Assembly (NCBI GenBank): GCA_026706455.1
Contig: JAPOYS010000105.1
Coordinates: 1 to 64,000, forward strand
Reading direction: 5' to 3'
Source: Chloroflexota bacterium
Lineage (GTDB): Bacteria > Chloroflexota > Anaerolineae > Aggregatilineales > Phototrophicaceae
Length of the DNA: 64,000 bases
Positions 61,671 to 64,000 of the stretch are shown here, piece after piece; the first letter of the stretch is position 1, and the number at the start of each line of letters is the position of its first letter. A model generated the notes under the pieces. That model had not been told where the DNA came from, searched no databases, and worked only from the letters and a program-made list of their open reading frames with translations. Position numbers and translations under genes: made by a program.

Positions 61671-62489
61671 ATGATTTCGAATCCAGCTAGCGTACCGCCG
61701 CCAAACCTGCGGATTGTTCCCCTCGCCAATGTGCGACCGCATGAAAAAGGCGATATCCAACGATCACAGCCCTTGATGCAAATACTTCGACAGGCTGCTA
61801 CCTTCACCAATCCGCCGGTGGTGGCGGAAATCGCGGACGGCAGCTATGTAATCATGGATGGCTCGAACCGCCACAGTTCTCTGCAGGCGCTCGGATTCGC
61901 TCATATTCTGGTGCAGGTTGCCGACTATGAATCGGATTTTGTGGAGCTCGGCGTCTGGCAGCATATCATAGCCGACTGGGATTCTCAGTCATTCTTGAGA
62001 GAGCTGGAAAAGATCGACCATGTCACATTGCGTCAAGGCTGGGATGCGGGTGCGGCCGCCCAAGCGCTGCTTCGCGACGGCTCCGTTCACAGCATACACG
62101 CTGGCGTCGACAGCCTGCAGGATCGCAACGCAGCGCTGCGCCAGATCGTCGAGTCGTATCACCGTAACGCGACCCTCTATCGTACGCCTTTGACGGAACC
62201 CGATCTGATCTGGTCTCTTTTTCCATCGGGCGCGGCAATGGTTATGTTTCGCCAATATCAGCCGCGAGACATCATAAACGCCGCGCTGGAAGCCGCTTAT
62301 CTGCCGCCCGGCGTCAGCCGACATATTATTCAGGGCCGCGCCTTAAATCTCAATTATCCTATGAGCTGCTTGCGATCCGCGCTGCCGCTCGCCGAGAAAA
62401 ACAACCAGCTTCAGGATTGGCTGCGTGAGCAATATGCGCGGCGCAGCGTTCGCTTTTACGCAGAAGCAACCTACCACTTCGACGAGTGA
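61671..62489 (+). CDS. ParB/SbnI/SerK-like protein (possible free L-serine kinase fold)
   Basis: IVPLANVRPHEKGDIQRSQPLMQILRQAATFTNPPVVAEIADGSYVIMDGSNRHSSLQALGFAHILVQVADY has ParB-N/SerK-like PHE...R and DGxxR pattern. Confidence 0.6.
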   Translation: MISNPASVPPPNLRIVPLANVRPHEKGDIQRSQPLMQILRQAATFTNPPVVAEIADGSYVIMDGSNRHSSLQALGFAHILVQVADYESDFVELGVWQHIIADWDSQSFLRELEKIDHVTLRQGWDAGAAAQALLRDGSVHSIHAGVDSLQDRNAALRQIVESYHRNATLYRTPLTEPDLIWSLFPSGAAMVMFRQYQPRDIINAALEAAYLPPGVSRHIIQGRALNLNYPMSCLRSALPLAEKNNQLQDWLREQYARRSVRFYAEATYHFDE

Positions 62490-62495
62490 GCAACG

Positions 62496-62933
62496 ATGAC
62501 ACAGTCAGCCGACGAGGTTTTGCGCCAAGCCACGCTCTACAGCGATGATCGCGATTATCGGATTCTGCGCCTGCCCTCGAATGCCATCACGCTTGCCGCC
62601 GGTATACTGGCGGAAGTCGGGGCGCCCTTCACCGGCTTGGTCGCCGATAAGGACGAAGTGACGCTCCTGCTTCCAGACGAGGCTATGGCTGCGTTTGAGG
62701 CTCGCTTGCGCCTGGCGAAAAAGAGCGAGCAAAAGTATCGTCTAATAACGTTTGACGCGCAGCTGCAGCCGGACCTTGTTGGTTTCATCGCTCGTATCGC
62801 CCAGGCGCTGGCGGCAGCCGGCATCCCGATTCTCACTTATGCCGCCTTTTCTCGCGATCACGTCTTGGTTCCGGCGGGCTGCGTTCATCGGGCGCTTCTC
62901 GCCCTGCGTGAACTCCAAATGGAAAGCGCTTAG
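62496..62933 (+). CDS. ACT-domain-like protein
   Basis: Two tandem ACT-like halves; second half PDLVGFIARIAQALAAAGIPILTYAAFSRDHVLVP typical of ACT_7-like domains. Confidence 0.65.
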   Translation: MTQSADEVLRQATLYSDDRDYRILRLPSNAITLAAGILAEVGAPFTGLVADKDEVTLLLPDEAMAAFEARLRLAKKSEQKYRLITFDAQLQPDLVGFIARIAQALAAAGIPILTYAAFSRDHVLVPAGCVHRALLALRELQMESA

Positions 62934-62935
62934 CT

Positions 62936-63298
62936 GTGGAAATTAATCTTTTCAACGACGCCAGCCTGGCGCCGCAACCCCGTCACAAGGTACGAATAGA
63001 AGCGTTCCGCGCCTCCCCCTACTCCGATCGATTCCGAGTAAAGGTGAATATAAAGCTGACGCCTTTTCAGGAGCGGCCCAACCTCGTTTTGACCGCGCGC
63101 CGATCAGACGGCCTCCAGGTCAGCGACTTGGATGTCATCGCGACGATGCATTACGACAATGAATTCACGATGCATATTCGCGGCGTCGACGATCCGGCTG
63201 GCCGCTACACGTTGAGCGCGGAGCTATACTTCGAGACGCGCAACCCGCCGCAGGATTCCTGCCAAATCGATTTCGCGATTCCAACCGAAGGCGGCTAG
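62936..63298 (+). CDS. small beta-rich protein of unknown function ending in Gly-Gly
   Basis: 120 aa, TAG stop directly after GAA GGC GGC (EGG); tightly spaced with the next gene. Confidence 0.65.
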   Translation: MEINLFNDASLAPQPRHKVRIEAFRASPYSDRFRVKVNIKLTPFQERPNLVLTARRSDGLQVSDLDVIATMHYDNEFTMHIRGVDDPAGRYTLSAELYFETRNPPQDSCQIDFAIPTEGG

Positions 63299-63300
63299 CA

Positions 63301-63846
63301 ATGGCTGTGACGATTGCCTATTCGGTCGCGCGCCAGTTGGTGGATGACGCTGCCCGTCAAGCGCCCGCTGAAGCCTGTGGACTGTTAGCGGGCACGAATA
63401 ATCACATAGCGGCGGCGCATCCCCTGCGGAATATCGCGGCGGCGCCAGAGACTCAGTTTAGGGCTGACCCGGAGGAGCAGCTGCAAGCGCTCAAAGCGAT
63501 TGACGCCGCCGGGCGCAACTGGCTCGGCGTATACCACTCGCATCCGACCAGCGCGCCCATACCGTCGCCGCAGGATATCGACCAGTGCGCGGATGGCGGG
63601 CTGCTGCAGCTGATCGTTTCGCTCGAAGGCGCTCAACCAGAATTGAAGTTGTGGCGTGTGGATCAGGCCTCCGTGGCGCCCGTAGACCTGGTCTATGACA
63701 CGGTACATGACCATGACAGCCAGCGCCGGTTTACGAAAAGTCAGCAGGCCGCCGTCATTGCCGTGGGCATTGCTGCTGTGCTCATCATGCTTCTCGTATC
63801 GTTATCGCTTTTGCCGCCCGCGCCGGAGATCTTGCCATCGCCCTAA
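63301..63846 (+). CDS. JAB/JAMM (M67-like) metallopeptidase with C-terminal TM anchor
   Basis: PAEACGLLAG and GVYHSHPTSAPIPSPQDID (complete E...HxHPx7SxxD motif); AAVIAVGIAAVLIMLLVSLSLL TM segment. Confidence 0.88.
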   Translation: MAVTIAYSVARQLVDDAARQAPAEACGLLAGTNNHIAAAHPLRNIAAAPETQFRADPEEQLQALKAIDAAGRNWLGVYHSHPTSAPIPSPQDIDQCADGGLLQLIVSLEGAQPELKLWRVDQASVAPVDLVYDTVHDHDSQRRFTKSQQAAVIAVGIAAVLIMLLVSLSLLPPAPEILPSP

Positions 63847-63865
63847 GGTAGCGAGGACAACTGAC

Positions 63866-64000
63866 TTGGACATTCTCCTCATTGCCTTGCTCGGTCTGGC
63901 TGCGGGTGGCGGCGTCAATCTGCTGGCGGACAACCTCGCGGCCGGTACTGTACCTCGCCGCCCACGCTATCCCGACGGCAGCCGCCGACCCTGGGCCGCC
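63866..64000 (+). CDS. N-terminal fragment of a prepilin peptidase-like (A24) protein, truncated by window end
   Basis: TTG start; LDILLIALLGLAAGGGVNLLADNLAAGTVPRRPRYPDGSRRPWAA resembles the N-terminus of A24 peptidases. Confidence 0.45.
   Translation, partial: MDILLIALLGLAAGGGVNLLADNLAAGTVPRRPRYPDGSRRPWAA

Overview
This 64 kb, GC-rich bacterial chromosome window is gene-dense. Overall gene content suggests a Chloroflexota-like organism; this is inference, with no search run. Most of it is ordinary chromosome: trpS, smpB, plsX-fabF, trmFO, hflX, acpP, a type 2 IPP isomerase, a HemW-like gene, asd, pheA, pyrG, gap-pgk-tpiA, a WecA/MraY-like gene, upp, ruvB-queA, rplU-rpmA-rpmE, tdk, sucCD, LysM and M23 proteins, and one tRNA-Leu(GAG). 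An envelope/exopolysaccharide region lies at about 10.5-20.2 kb. The observations most worth following up are: (1) an adenosine-deaminase-fold protein downstream of pyrG in which nearly every catalytic and metal-binding residue is substituted (likely pseudoenzyme); (2) a ribosomal protein L31 carrying a C-terminal domain resembling the RNA polymerase alpha-CTD; (3) a large fusion of a clan GH-A-like domain, apparently lacking its nucleophile Glu, to an O-antigen ligase/polymerase-like membrane domain; (4) a compact cluster at the right edge with a ParB/SerK-like protein, an ACT-like protein, a small beta-rich protein ending in Gly-Gly, an intact membrane-anchored JAMM peptidase and a truncated prepilin-peptidase-like gene; (5) two intergenic copies of a short hairpin element with compensatory stem changes. 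No CRISPR array, rRNA operon, prophage or transposase was seen.
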